64,000 nucleotides of DNA, taken from contig WELA01011018.1 in the NCBI GenBank assembly GCA_009602735.1, positions 91,111 through 155,110 on the forward strand. The letters are read 5' to 3'. The stretch is from Mesotaenium endlicherianum (Eukaryota; Streptophyta; Zygnematophyceae; Zygnematales; Mesotaeniaceae). Under the pieces are notes generated by a model. It was not told where the DNA came from. It did no database searches and saw nothing but the letters and a program-made list of their open reading frames with translations. The position numbers and the translations under genes were made by a program. Positions 35,573 through 47,384 of the stretch are shown here, piece by piece. Positions within the stretch are counted from its first letter, which is position 1. Each line of letters begins with the position of its first letter.

Positions 35573-36933
35573 ACAGATTTTGCTGAGGCTGGTCTCGGCT
35601 TAGTCCTACCACCACCTCTTCCATAGACACCTCGAGAGTAACCACCTCTCACTCAGAGTGTATAGCGTTATACTCATACTCGTACTCATCACCCTGATCA
35701 TCCTCAGCCAGGTCTCTCTCGATTGCATTGTAGAAATCGTGGGGCTTTTTGACAATCTTAGACACTAAAGCATTACTCTGGCGCTTGTGATTAACTGTTG
35801 CTGATCCTAGGCATCAGCGTCCTGAATCAAGTCAGCCAGTTTCTCAAACTTCTTTTCAACAAAATGACCAGAGACTTCGGATTTCAAGCCATGCCTGAAG
35901 TATGTTATCATATACCGCTCTGGCAAGTCTGGTTGCTTCATCATGTTCTCCTGGAACTTTTGAGCAAACTCAGCAACTGAAGTGGTCTGCTTCAGTGTCA
36001 AGGAGAGCTTTACATAGATAGCTTTCTCCTGCTGATTGGTGACATCAAACTTCTCATGCAGTTTCTCGACAAACTCTATCCAAGTAGGGTCACGGAGTTG
36101 CTGAGCCTTACGCTCTCCTTTCCAATACAGCCACCAGTCTGCTGCACTGCCTTTCTGTGGAGCACCAGTGTGCCTGACCTTCTCGTAATGCTGCAGCTCT
36201 GGGTAGTTCTCTAGCCATTGCTCAACATCAGTGAGAAATTTGATCAGGTAATACTTTTTGTTTTTCTCCGGATCATAGTCATGGGGAGGCTTTGTCTTAG
36301 GATTACTAGGCCCTTTGCCACCACCACCAGTGGTTTGAGAACCCAGTTGGTCACTGTCACGCAGCAAAGCCATTATGATTCTTTTGTCCTCCTGATGGGA
36401 CTGATACATGCTCGCCATTTACGATTGCATTTGCACAAATAATGCTCCCAAATCTACACTGTGAAGTGGGAGTTAGCAAATGCAGCAACAGCAGTGTCAT
36501 TCACTCGCTGAGTAGTGTCCTCAACAATCCCTCTTGCTCCTGCAGCTGCAATTCCTGCGGCATTCAGCCGGTCACAAATTTGACGTAGAGGCACATTGAG
36601 TTGTACAGCAGGAGGTGGGTTCAGAACATTGGCCCTTGCTGCCATAAGTTCTTCAACAATGCGCTTGTCCGCTGGCTTTCCTTCCCTCCTTTTTGGATCT
36701 TGAGCAGCTTTTGCTAATTGTTCGGCTTCTAATCTTACTCTCTCTACCTCAGCCTGCTGTGCTACGACTAAGGCAATAGCAACTGCCTTATTTGCAGCCT
36801 CTCTAGCTGCAGTATCTGCCACTGCTTCAGAATAGGTATGGGTTCCCGCTACATGGTTTTCAGCCTGGGCTTCGACATTCTCGTTATCCTGGTTCTCCAT
36901 GTCTTGGAAGTTGCTAGTTTGAGACCTTGTCCT
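35434..36933 (-). pseudogene. Gag remnant of element B
   Basis: Zinc knuckle CYHCQQLGHYRERC near 35,540-35,590, gag core at 35807-36418, and the N-terminal Ala/Glu-rich helix at 36454-36930. The start codon (42204-42206) is separated from the rest by the Copia insertion. Slippery heptamer TTTAAAA on the minus strand at 35482-35488. Confidence 0.85.
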
Positions 36934-37363
36934 TGTTGTTAAGTCCTCTTCATCCATCTCTTCTTCTTACCGCACTTTCTCTCAACTGGTCGCATAGACA
37001 GCTTCTTCTCTCTTCAAGTCACAGAGACTTAGCTGGTCACACAGACAACTTCCTTTAGTGACATAGAGAAGGCCACACAGACCTGTAGCAGATCAAGCAC
37101 TTAGCATAGATCTTGCACACACACTTTCCTCGGAGACTCTTCTTGAGTTCACCATACATCTTCTTTTACAGCGCCTATATTCACTTGGCGGCTGCTCACC
37201 TAACTCAAACTCATCGACACTTCAAGCCTAATGTCCTACTACCCTACACTTCTACACAATGAACACAATGTCAACACAAGTTTACTCTATGCATCGACAC
37301 ACACACATGGGAACCCACCAAAACGACACAAGCAAATAGAGTCAGGAGTGCCTAATTACAACA
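36934..37363 (-). repeat. 3' LTR of the Copia element
   Basis: 430 bp, related to 41719-42195 but lacking about 30 bp present near 42,070-42,110 in the other copy. Confidence 0.9.
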
Positions 37364-37603
37364 CTCCCTCTCAACTTCTACTCTATTTAACTACACACTC
37401 TCTCAAACCAAACATCTCTTCACATCATTGGTGCTTAGCTCTTGGGACTCCCTTTGTCAAGGAATCTGCCACCATCTTATCCGTGCTCATATACACAAAC
37501 TCTACACCGCCATCCAGCACACACTCTCTACACTTATGATACTGAGTTCAATGTGCTTGCTCGTGGCATGCTCGACTGGGTTCTTGCCCAGTGCAATGCA
37601 GCT

Positions 37604-38770
37604 CTAACTATCACTCAGAATCACCGTGGGCCTCTTCTGCTTGTAGCCAAGGTCCTCTAATAATCTTCTCAACCATAGAGCCTCCCTGACCGCCTGTGAA
37701 GCAGCCATGTACTCAGCCTCCATGGAGGACAATGCCACCACCTTCTGCCTCTTACACTTCCAGGTCACAACTCTTTTGGCAAGAGAGAAAGCATACCCTG
37801 TAGTAGACCTTCTGGTGTCCAGATCACCGCCCCAATCAGAATCACTGCAACCCTCTAACTTCACACTCTCTACTCCTTCCAAATGCAATCACAAATCAAT
37901 AGTGCCCTGAGATATCTCAGGATCCTCTTCATCGCCTCCCAGTGAGCAGGACCTAGGTTCTCCAAGAACTGACTCACTACTCCCACAGCATTAGCAATAT
38001 CGGGCCTAGTGCAGACCATCAAATACATTATGCTACCAGCTACCTTCTTCATGGGCACCTGAGACATCATCTCCCATTTTCTCTCGCCCTTGGCACACAT
38101 ACTCAAACTCATCATGTGCTTAGGATCAAGAGGCACACTGACAAGCTTGCACGTTTGCATATCAAACCTTTCCAGGATTGTCTGCAGGTAAGCTGGTTAC
38201 CCAAGCACGATCATCTTCTTGGCCCTGTCTCTCTTCACCTGTATGCCAAGTACAAACTCCACGTCTCCAAGATCCTTCATATCATATGTGCTGCTCAGCA
38301 CATTCTTCACCTCTTGGATCTTCTCCATCTTCTTCCCAACTAGCAGCAAATCATCCACATACAGTACTAGCATAATTCTGTCTTCTCCAACACCCTTCTC
38401 ATAGAGGCTGCTATCTGCATTTGACCTCACAAATCCTTGCTCCAACAGGAAAGAGTCAAATCTTTTGGTTCCACATCCTGGGACTCTGCTTCAAGCTATA
38501 TATACACTTCTTCAGCTTACAGACCTTCTTGGGAAACCTGGCATCAACAAATTCTTCAGGCTGCTCCATATACACTTCCTCCTCCAAGTCCCCATGCAGG
38601 AATGCAGTCTTGACATCCATCTGGTCCATCTCCATATCTTCCACAGATGCGATCTGGGCCACCATTCTCACAGTAGCGATCTTAGCAACAGGGGCAAACG
38701 TCTCATGATAGTCTTCTCCCTCTGTCTGTGAATACCCCTTTGCCACATACCTCACCTTGTACCTGTCCAC
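37604..38770 (-). pseudogene. Copia RT and RNase H remnant
   Basis: RT begins near 38,770 (RYVAKGYSQTEGEDYHETFAPVAK, shown here as its flanks RYVAKGY and ETFAPVAK), with AFLHGDLEEEVYMEQPEEF and the catalytic YVDDLLLV near 38,350. RNase H at 37604-37888 has SDSDWGGDLDTRRSTTGYAF and SSMEAEYMAASQA. These are textbook Copia blocks. Broken. Confidence 0.88.
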
Positions 38771-39306
38771 AGGTCCATCAGCTTTCCTCTTCTTTCTGTA
38801 AATCCATCGGCCATCAACAACCTTTTTGCCATGTGGCAGATCCTTTAAGTCCTAGGTGTGATTCTTCTCCAATGACTCCATTTCCTCTGCTGAGGCCTTC
38901 CTCCACTCCTTTGCTGCTTCTGTCTTCATGGCTGCCTCATAGATCTTTGGCTCAGAGTTATCGACCATGTAGGTAATTTCACACTCCATCTCATCTTTTG
39001 CCAGCTCCTCCACGAGTTCCACATACTCGTCCACTTTAAACTTCACAAGCTTCACACTCTGTCTGGTGGAGCTTCTCCTTGCTGCATGACCCTCTCCACA
39101 AGTTGAGGCCTCTGCACCAGATGCTGACTTGGAGCTTCTCCTAGCTCCCTCTGCTACAGCAGACTCCTTGCTTGCTCTTCTCCTTGGTCTCCTTCTGGTT
39201 GCACTTGAAGGTCTCTCTCCGACGAACTCCACTTCACTGTCAGAGTCAGAGGCAGCTCCCTCTTGCTCAACACCCCTCTCACTTTTGCCGGTCCTCCTAC
39301 AGCTGG

Positions 39307-40652
39307 CTACTGCTCCTCAGGCTGTACCTGAGCTCCCTCTGGAGATGCAGCCAGTCCAGGCTGCACTCCCTCTGGCAATGCAGCCAGTCCAGGCTGCACT
39401 GCTACCTCCTCTTCCAAATCTTCTGGAACATACCCCTCATACTGGTTGGAGTTCACAGGATCCATCACCCTCTTGTTGAAGACAACGGCCCGGCTTACAG
39501 CCATTTCACCAGTCCTGACATTCAAGAGCCTGTATCCCTTGCTCTCATATGCATACCCCACAAACACACATCTCTCCAACTTTGGCTGCAGCTTGTTCCT
39601 CTTCTCAATGGGGATAAGAGACCACACCTCAGAACCAAACACTCTGAGTTCTTGCACAGACAACTTCTTCCCGCTCCAAACTTCTTCTGGAATCTTCCCT
39701 CCTAGAGATAAGGATGGCAACCTGGCACTGACATATGCTGCTGTCTTCACTGCCTCAACCCATAGGCTCACATGCATATCTGCAGCAAACAGCATAATCC
39801 TTGCTGACTCAATCAGCGTCCAGTTCTTCCTCTCTGCCACCCCATTCTGCTGGGAAGAGTAGGCCATCGTGTGTTGATGCCTGATTCCCTCCTCCTTCAA
39901 GTACTTTGAAAAGTACCCATTCACATACTCTCTTCCGTTGTTTGTCCTCAGGGTCTTGATCTTCCTTCCACTCTGGTTCTCCACCACTGCCTGTACTCCA
40001 AGAACTTCTCAAATGCCTGGTTCTTGTGCTTCATGAAGTACACCTCTGTCTTCCGAGAATAGTCATCAGTGAAGGTGATGTACATCTTATTCCCTGTTCT
40101 CCTAGCTGCTGTGCTAGCAGGCCCCCACACATCTGAATGGACCAACTCCAAGGGCTCTGTGGCCCTCTTCACCTCTCCTACTCTTGGAAATGCTGCTCTT
40201 GACTGTTTTCCCATTTGGCACCCTCTGCAAAACTCCAAGCTATGCCCACTGAATCTGGTAGTCCTCCTTACTTATCCTTTGACATCTTCTTTAACTTCTG
40301 CTCACTGATATGTCCCAGTCTCTTCAGCCTGGGCCACTCCTGCTGAGTCAACCGCTTTGGCCTCCAAGGCCTGCAGTCCACGCACCACCTCAGCTTCACA
40401 CTTCAGTTGGAACAAACTTCCCTTGAGTGCTGCCTTATGTGCTTTCAAGACAATTTCTCCCTTTTCAGTAAAAACTGAGCAAGCAGAACCTTCAAACACT
40501 ACCTTGTTCCCCAATGTAGTAGTCTTGGGCACAGAGAACAGATTCTTCACCAAGCCAGGGGTGTGCAAAACATCCTGCATTGTGAATGTCCACCGCTTCC
40601 TTCCAATCTTCGAATGCACGACTACCTTTCCTGTGCCAATCCCTTGCAGCAA
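39307..40652 (-). pseudogene. Copia GAG-pre-integrase and integrase remnant
   Basis: 40302-40652 has the pre-integrase segment. 39948-40238 carries CRGCQMGKQSRAAFP, then LELVHSDVWGP and FTDDYSRKTEVYFMK. 39307-39987 carries TLRTNNGREYVNGYF, AYSSQQNGVAERKNW and the Copia C-terminal ELRVFGSEVW block. Broken. Confidence 0.88.
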
Positions 40653-40661
40653 ATTTCCATC

Positions 40662-41648
40662 TCACACTCTGATAGGAACAGGCTCACACAGCTTGTAGTC
40701 ATACAAGAGATCTCTCCGTGACGTGCAGTGCCTGGAGGCTCCTGAGTCTACATACCACCTGTTCTTATCCTTCTCTTCAGCACATGTGTATGCTTCATCA
40801 ACAGTAACAGCATGTGCATTCTCCTCTTGGGCATGAGAGGATGTACCTTCACTCTTCCTCTGTGGGCAATTCCTGGCAATGTGGCCCTTCTCATCACATT
40901 TGTAACAGACAAAGTCTGTGCAGCTCGATGCCAAATGCCCCGTCTTTCCACAGTGATAACACGCCCTCACTCCTCCCCTGCATCTTCCTTCTTGATGGCC
41001 ACCTCTGCTGGATGACCCTCCTCCTTCTTGACTTGTGCTGGCCAAATTCATCTCCTCCATTTGCAGAGCCAGATCCGCTACTGCTGCCTTCTTCACTCTA
41101 ACCATCTTCATCTCCTTCTCGCTGTTCAGCAGTCTGGTCTCCACCACTCTCAGTGTCATGGCATTCACATACATGTTCAGCAGCACCTCCTTCGCCATAT
41201 TGAACTCAGGTCTCAGTCCCATCAGCAGTTGGATTACTTGGTCTCCCTCTGCTATCTCAGCTTCAATAGCTTGCATTTCTTGACTTAACTTCAGCATGCG
41301 GGAGAAGTACCCCCGTATGCCTTCTCCATCTTTCATCGCAAACTGATTGAACTGCCTCTTGTTCATCTGCTTGCTGGCTGTGCTAACTGACTGATGGAAT
41401 GTCTACAATGCACCCCACACTTCTTTATTGGTTATCAGTCTGCACACTCTCAGCAGATGCTCCGTCCCCAAGCTCTTGATAAGGAGGGGGAAGGCATGTG
41501 CCTCCTTTCTCTTCCACTTCGCGCGCTCCTTCTCTCTGGTCGTCACATCTGCTGCTGATGCTCCTGCTGCCAACTCTACTGGCAACGTATCTATCCCAAG
41601 AACAATGTCCTTTAACTCGTACCGTGCTAGCTGCGCCATACAATTCAT
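40662..41648 (-). pseudogene. Copia gag and protease remnant
   Basis: UBN2-like gag (41403-41648 and 40800-41366) with two zinc knuckles, CYHCGKTGHLASSC and CYKCDEKGHIARNC (near 40,860-40,960). The protease start WYVDSGASRHCTSRRD follows near 40,720. Broken. Confidence 0.88.
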
Positions 41649-41718
41649 TGATCACACAAAGTACTATGTACTCTTCCCATCAAAGTGCGGCATCCTCGAA
41701 TCGCCTGCTCCGATACCA

Positions 41719-42195
41719 TGTTGTAAATCCTCTTCATTCATCTTTTCTTCTTACCGCACTTTCTTTCAGCTGGTCACACAGACAGCTTCTTCTCTCTTCA
41801 AGTCACACAAACTTAGCTGGTCACACAGACAGCTTCCTTTAGTCACACAGACAAGGCCACACAGACCTGTAGCAGATGAAGCACTTAGCGTAGATCTTGC
41901 ACACACACTTTCCTTGGAGACTCTTCTTCTTTCTTACACTCAAGAGTTCACCATACATCTTCTTTCACAACGCCTATATTCACTTGGCGGCTGCTCACCT
42001 AACTCACACTCATCGACACTTCAGACCTGATGTCCTACTACCCTACACTTCTACATAATCAACACAATGTCTACACACCGGTGGTTTACCCCCTTTGACT
42101 ATGATACAAGTTTACTCTACGCATCAACACACACACACATCGGAACCCACCAAAGCAACACAAGCAAGTAGAGTCAGGGGTGCCTATTTACAACA
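41719..42195 (-). repeat. 5' LTR of the Copia element
   Basis: 477 bp, TG...CA, bordered on the left by the inverted primer-binding site and on the right by TTCCT. Confidence 0.9.
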
Positions 42196-42240
42196 TTCCT
42201 TACCATACAAAGAAAACTGTGATAAGAGTTCTGATACCAC

Positions 42241-42958
42241 TGAAATGAATCGACTTACCAAATAGGCGATTAATAATTAATGACGATCTTTTTATCTGCA
42301 AGTAATCTTTACGGTATTTTCTATTAATTGATTAAACAGCAAAAGACACCACACTAGCAGTGGACAATACTCGCAAGTCAAATGCAAGTAGATTAGCATC
42401 AATAATGCAATCAGTAAAATTGTACATAAGCAAGGCTAGAAGACAGTGCATATCAATGGCTTCTTGCCTTGGATTCAGATGTCTCTCAGTAAGCTGTACA
42501 AGAGAGTTGGCCTCATTTCCGAATGCCGAACTCGAGAGCAACACCTAGCATATGTACATGGAATGAGTTACTGTTCAACGGCAAGTGCAATGGCACCGCC
42601 TACCCGGGAGTTAACCACGTTGGTGGGACCTCTGTTAGCCGAATCCACCACCATCTCCAATCATCCCGAATCGCCATCCATTCGAAGGATGTCATTTGGC
42701 CAATCATCTAGCATACCACACCTAGATGCATATCTACGCAATTCGCTGCTACCGAGTATGGAAGTCAGCTGGCTGTCAAAGAATGTGTCAGCAAGCTGAC
42801 CTATGTTGACTTCAGCCTGCTGCTCTCGGCTGAGTCCTTATACTGATTGTTATTTAAAGTCCAGCAGAGTGAATATTAACTGAAGTCTAGCAGACTGAAC
42901 ATAATTAGCTATTCTATTTAAACAAATATTATACCTACAAATATACTGATTCATTACA
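42241..42958 (-). repeat. 5' LTR of element B
   Basis: 718 bp, TG...CA, with the inverted primer-binding site immediately to its left (42228-42239). Confidence 0.93.
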
Positions 42959-43160
42959 ATGACCCTGAGGAATATGAGATTGATGAGATTTAAAAAGCTC
43001 GCTCTGTCCGTCGATAATCTAAATATGTCATGAAATATCTGGTCAGATAGAAGGGTTATGATGCCTATGGGAACACCTGGAAATATGAGGACCATTTGAC
43101 CAATGCCAAACGGGTGTTGAAACGATTTTACCTTGGAGAGGCTGGGACACCTCCCTAATT
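42959..43160 (+). pseudogene. Pol remnant of element C, chromodomain after element B
   Basis: Resumes with DPEEYEIDEI and a degraded chromodomain (YDAYGNTWKYEDHLTNAK) at about 42959-43160, continuing the pol interrupted at 28758. The conserved palindrome (43186-43201) and purine tract (43209-43223) follow. Confidence 0.75.
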
Positions 43161-43578
43161 GTCATATCAAGAGACATGGAAATGTGACAGGAGGTCCTGT
43201 CTCCATGTAAGTTGGAGGGGAAATGTGGCCAAACGTGGCCTAAAGTGACAGTTAGGAACAGAAAGTGACGTAGTTGACAGTGAGTGACAGTTGTGACAGG
43301 CAGCCTCGTGACAGTTGAAACAGGCAACCCACCTTAAACATTATCTTGAAGGGAGTGGGATAAACATCTCAGAAACTAGTCGATTGCCGATTGTTGTTGC
43401 ATATCCATCCTCCACACTCAACTGCGCTCACACTCACTTCTCTCTCAAGCACACTCACACTTTCAATTTACTTACACCGAATATTGCATGCTCCAACTCC
43501 CACTACTACGTTCTTACCCGCCAAGGTACTCAATCCTGTGCACGATATCATGACTACACTAACTCCATTGTGGTATGA

Positions 43579-45083
43579 ATGAGCAGGGTGACTCAATTGT
43601 CTGAACTCAAGAGGAAAAGAAGGGCGGACGAGACGCAGGCGCAGTACAAGGAGTTCCGTGGCAACATCAAATCATCCTCCATCTCTTCTCAAGAATCAGA
43701 GCGACTCCAATTGCAGCGGGAGGCTCAGAAGAGGAAGGAGGAGGAAGAACAGGCCAGGTTGAGACAGGAGGAGCAAGACAAAAAAGCTGCAGAGGAAGCC
43801 AAAAAGGGGGAGGAACAAAGGTTGGCTGAGGAGAGGCAGAAGCAACAGGCTGAGGAGGAACAGAGGAGAATCAAAAGCTACCGCTACACGGGGATGGGCA
43901 AGAGCTTTGATCTTTTGGAGGAAGCCTTCAAGTACGCCCAGAGAAGTCGAAGTGAGTCACAGAGGGACATACTGCAGCGAGAAGGGGAGACAGCCCAAGG
44001 TGTTGACAAGTACCTAAAGGTCAGCACACGGCTTTTACTGTACCATGACTATGCCAGGATGGTGGGATATACGATCCGAGAGGCCAAAGCATTGACCCAG
44101 ATAGGTGAATCTGAAACGGTGCCAAAACTTGAAATTTGGGGTACAGACAGGGTCATCATGTTGATCCCTATGCATACAGACAGCTTCAAGGATGCCACTT
44201 CCAACAACCGGTTCAAGGCCATGTATAACAAGGTGGAGAGAAGAAGCTGGGAGTTCTCAGCAAGGGAGACCGCCAGTTGGATTCTCAGGTCACTGGTACC
44301 CTTGTACGTTGAAGAGGACAGATCCTGCTTTCTTTCTATAACCCACTGACTGGCGCTGGATGACCATCACCATGAAGGACCAGCAAAATGACAGAGCTGA
44401 GGAAGACGATAACCTGGCAGATTTGCAGGAGGAGATACTGCTGCTACCTCACATTGCAGCATGGGACCCAAGATTGGATGGAGTTAAGGACTTCATGAGT
44501 CAAGAGACACGGGGGGATGGGACCAAGGCTAGAGATTCTTTCTCTAAGGGGAAACATGCTTATGCCAAATGGGCAAGTAAGCAAGGGGAGAAAGACCTGT
44601 ATGCGGTCAGGATCCAGCAACCCCCACCTGCACCCGAAAGGGGGAGCTCAGTTGGATACTCTTTTTCTTCGGAACGGTTGGAGGAGATAACCAGAGAGAC
44701 TCCAAAAGTCTGAGTAAAGCAGGAGGACGAAGAAAAGGACGGCGTCGTAGAGGAGTCTAGTCCTCCTAAGGCATAGGCCCCCGCTACATCCCCTACTAGA
44801 AGGGCCTTTGTACAGGCTGCCCTGCAGCAGCTTGGGGATACCAGCCCACTAGGAGACCCAGATCTCCAGTGGCTGGGGAGTTTCAACAAGAGGAGTCCCA
44901 CCCTAGGAGCTGAGACTCAGTCAGAGAGAGCAGACATGAGGGCTGTCAAGGAGGCAGCCAGAGGGCAACCTGCATCCCCCTCTCATAGAGGGCATGTACA
45001 TTTAGCCCATATCATGCAGCACCCCTCCAATATGCTAGTGTATGTTCCTGTCAATTTGAGAGCTGCACAGGAGAGAGCGGTCT
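43579..45083 (+). pseudogene. Accessory 3' ORF of element C
   Basis: 43579-44349 is open for 256 residues and gives the best view of the N-terminal half. It shows RKRRADETQAQYKEFRGNIKS, then a ~70-residue coiled-coil rich in Glu/Lys/Gln/Arg, then the core (GMGKSFDLLEEAFKYAQRS, DILQREGE, LLLYHDYARMVGYT, REAKAL). 44360-44713 continues with the LPHIAAWDPRLDGVKD and SFSKGKHAYAKWASKQGEKDLYAV blocks, followed by the GHVHLAHIMQHPSN-type block near 45,000. It ends at the LTR of element D. Broken; family unknown. Confidence 0.72.
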
Positions 45084-45803
45084 TGTAATGAATCAGTATA
45101 TTAGTGGATATAATATTCAGTTAAATATAATAGTTAATTAAGTTCAGTCTGCTGAACTTTAGTTAATAGTCAGTCTGCTGGGCTTTACATAATTATCAGT
45201 TTAAAGACTCAGTCGAAAGCAGCAGGTTGAAAGTCCATATAAGTCAGCTGGCTGACATATTCTTGACAGCAAGCTGACTTTCGTACTCGGTAGCAGCGAA
45301 CTGCCTTGATATGCATCTAAGTGCGATATGCTAGATGAATAGCCAGATGACATCCATATGATGGATGGCTATTCGGGATGATGGGAGATGGCGGTGGATT
45401 TGGTTAACCGAGGTCCTACCAACGTGGTTAACTTCCGGGTAGGCGGTGCCATCGCACTGACCGTTGAACAGTAAACTCATTCCATGTACATATGCTAGGC
45501 ATTGCCCTCGGGTTCGGCATTCGGAAACGAGGCCAACTCTCCTGTACAGCTTACTGAGAGTGATCTGAATCCAAGGCGAGAAGCCATTGATACGCACTGT
45601 CTTCTAACCTTGCTTATGTATGAGTTTACTGATTTGCATTACATACGCTACTTTACTCGCATTTGACTTACGAGTATTATTCACTGCTAGTGTATTGTCC
45701 TTTGCCGTTTAACCAGTTAACGGAAATTGCCATCAAGATTACTTGCTGATATAAAGATCCATATTAATTGTTAATCGCTTATTTGGTAAGTCGAATCATT
45801 TCA
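45084..45803 (+). repeat. 5' LTR of element D
   Basis: 720 bp, TG...CA, followed by TGGTATCGGAGC. It interrupts the accessory ORF of element C rather than following a polypurine tract, so it is the left LTR of D and not the 3' LTR of C. Confidence 0.92.
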
Positions 45804-45837
45804 GTGGTATCGGAGCTGTTATCACGGTCTTCTTTGT

Positions 45838-47316
45838 ATGGTAAGGTCAAGGTCTCAAACTAGCAACTCCCGAGACATGGAGAACCAGGATAACGAGAAT
45901 GTCGAAAACCAGGCGGAAAGCCATGTAGCGGGAAACCGTACCTATTCGGAAGCAGTAGCGGATACTGCAGCTAGGGAGGCAGCAGATGAGGCGGCTGCTA
46001 TTGCCTCAGTCGCAGCTCAGCAAGCTGAGGAGGAGATAGCCAGACTAAAAGCTGAACCAGTAGCAAAGGCCTCTGAAGATATACAAAGGAGGGAAGGACA
46101 GCCAGCTGACGAGCGCATTGTTGAAGAACTTATGACATCAAGGGCCAATGTTCGGAACCCACCTCCTGCCGTACAACTCAATGTACCCCTAGGTCAAATA
46201 CGTGACCGGCTAAATGCGGCAGGAATTGCTGCTGCAGGAGCAAGAGGGATTGTTGAGGACACTACTCAGCGAGTAGATGCCAATGCTGCTGCTGCATTTG
46301 CTAATCTACCACCCCAAAATGTAGACTTGGGAGCATTGTTCGTTCAGATGCAGTCGCAAATGGCGACCATGTATCAGTCCCAGCAGGAGGACAAAAGAAT
46401 CATAATGTCCCTACTGCGGGACAGAGACCAACTGGGGTCTCACACCACTAGTGGTGGTGGCCGAGGGCCTAGTAAGCCCAAGCCAAAACCTCCCCAGGAC
46501 TATGACCCTGAGGGAAACAGAAAATATTACCTGATCAAGTTTCTCGGGGATGTTGAGCAGTGGCTGGAGAACTACCCAGAACTGCAACATTACGAGAAGG
46601 TCACGCACACCGGTGCTCTACTGAAAGGCAGTGCCGCAGACTGGTGGCTATACTGGAAGGAAGAGCGTAAGGCTCGGCAACTCGGTGACCCTACGTGGGT
46701 AGAGTTTGTCGAGAAGTTGCATGAGAAGTTTGATGTCATCAACCAGCAGGAGAAAGCTATCTATGCGATGATCTCCCTGACACTGAAGCAGACCACTTCA
46801 GTTGCTGAGTTTGCTCAAAAGTTCCAAGAGAACATGATGAAGCAGCCTGATTTGCCAGAACGGTATAGGATAGCATACTTCAGGTATGGCTTGAAATCCG
46901 AGGTCTCTGGTCATTTTGCTGAGAAAAAGTATGAGAAACTGGCTGACTTGATCCAGGATGCTGACGCCTGGGATCAGCAGCAGTTCAATCACAAGCGCCA
47001 GAGTAACGCTTTGGTGTCTAAGATTGTCAAAAAGCCCCACGGTTCCTACAATGCAGTTGAAGGAGACCAGGCTGAGGATAATCAGGGTGATGAATATGAG
47101 TATGAGTACAATGCTATTCAGTCTAGAGGTAGAGGTGGTCCCTCTCGAGGTGGCTATGGAAGGGGTGGTGGTAGGACTAAGCCGAGACCAGCCTCAGCAA
47201 AATCTACTTGCTACCATTGTCAGCAGAAAGGCCACTACAGAGAACAGTGTCCGGTCAAGCACCTGCCTAAGGTCGAGAGAAAAGACCAGCCTTTAAAAGA
47301 CAGCAACAGTCAGTAA
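45838..47316 (+). CDS. Gag of element D
   Basis: Open for 492 residues. The N-terminal third is Ala/Glu/Gln-rich (probable helix). The retrotransposon gag core lies at about residues 215-390 ([62 protein letters not shown]). Gly/Arg-rich repeats come next, then a zinc knuckle [14 protein letters not shown] near residue 460. It forms the particle and binds RNA (family knowledge). ATG at 45838 lies 35 bases after the LTR. The 3' end overlaps the pol frame at a slippery heptamer (47292-47298). Confidence 0.9.
   Translation: MVRSRSQTSNSRDMENQDNENVENQAESHVAGNRTYSEAVADTAAREAADEAAAIASVAAQQAEEEIARLKAEPVAKASEDIQRREGQPADERIVEELMTSRANVRNPPPAVQLNVPLGQIRDRLNAAGIAAAGARGIVEDTTQRVDANAAAAFANLPPQNVDLGALFVQMQSQMATMYQSQQEDKRIIMSLLRDRDQLGSHTTSGGGRGPSKPKPKPPQDYDPEGNRKYYLIKFLGDVEQWLENYPELQHYEKVTHTGALLKGSAADWWLYWKEERKARQLGDPTWVEFVEKLHEKFDVINQQEKAIYAMISLTLKQTTSVAEFAQKFQENMMKQPDLPERYRIAYFRYGLKSEVSGHFAEKKYEKLADLIQDADAWDQQQFNHKRQSNALVSKIVKKPHGSYNAVEGDQAEDNQGDEYEYEYNAIQSRGRGGPSRGGYGRGGGRTKPRPASAKSTCYHCQQKGHYREQCPVKHLPKVERKDQPLKDSNSQ
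47292..47298 (+). promoter_or_regulatory. Probable -1 frameshift site between gag and pol (element D)
   Basis: TTTAAAA, read in the gag frame as T TTA AAA, is a canonical X XXY YYZ slippery heptamer 15 bases before the gag stop. The pol frame is -1 relative to gag and open across this point. The same heptamer occurs in elements B (35482-35488, inverted) and C (25379-25385). Confidence 0.7.
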
Positions 47317-47384
47317 TCCAGTCTACTGACTGTGAGGATGCTAGAGATAGTGAGTCGTCACTAGCTGCCCTCGTAGCAGGTATT

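Larger units (their letters stand above)
36934..42195 (-). mobile_element. Ty1/copia element inserted in gag of element B
   Basis: LTRs at 36934-37363 (430 bp) and 41719-42195 (477 bp), both TG...CA. The target duplication is GTCCT (36929-36933) / TTCCT (42196-42200), matching at four of five bases. The primer-binding site TGGTATCGG on the minus strand abuts the 5' LTR (41710-41718). A purine tract at 37364-37380 abuts the 3' LTR. The order on the minus strand is gag with two zinc knuckles, protease, integrase, RT, RNase H, which is diagnostic of Copia. The LTRs differ by roughly 8-9% plus a 30-bp length difference. Coding parts are broken in roughly eight places. Confidence 0.93.
28759..42958 (-). 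mobile_element. Element B: chromovirus of the A family, minus strand, inserted in C and interrupted by a Copia element
   Basis: LTRs at 28759-29476 and 42241-42958 (718 bp each), target duplication GTGAC/ATGAC, primer-binding site (inverted) at 42228-42239. The order on the minus strand is gag, pol, chromodomain, accessory ORF. The Copia element occupies 36934-42195. By eye the LTRs differ at roughly 8%. Coding parts are broken in about ten places. Confidence 0.92.
23431..45083 (+). mobile_element. Element C: chromovirus of the A family, interrupted by element B
   Basis: Own sequence is 23431-28758 and 42959-45083. It has a 5' LTR, gag, pol up to just before the chromodomain, then (after B) chromodomain and accessory ORF. 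Element D cuts it at 45083 inside the accessory ORF, so its 3' LTR is not seen. The target duplication of B in it is GTGAC (28754-28758) / ATGAC (42959-42963). Badly broken, with about fifteen or more interruptions, and the oldest member of its family here. Confidence 0.85.

Noticed and set aside
45084-45803. LTR considered as the 3' LTR of element C, shared with D
   Set aside because: The sequence just left of it is accessory-ORF coding sequence that continues in element B, not the purine tract that precedes the 3' LTRs of A and B. It is the 5' LTR of D inserted in C.
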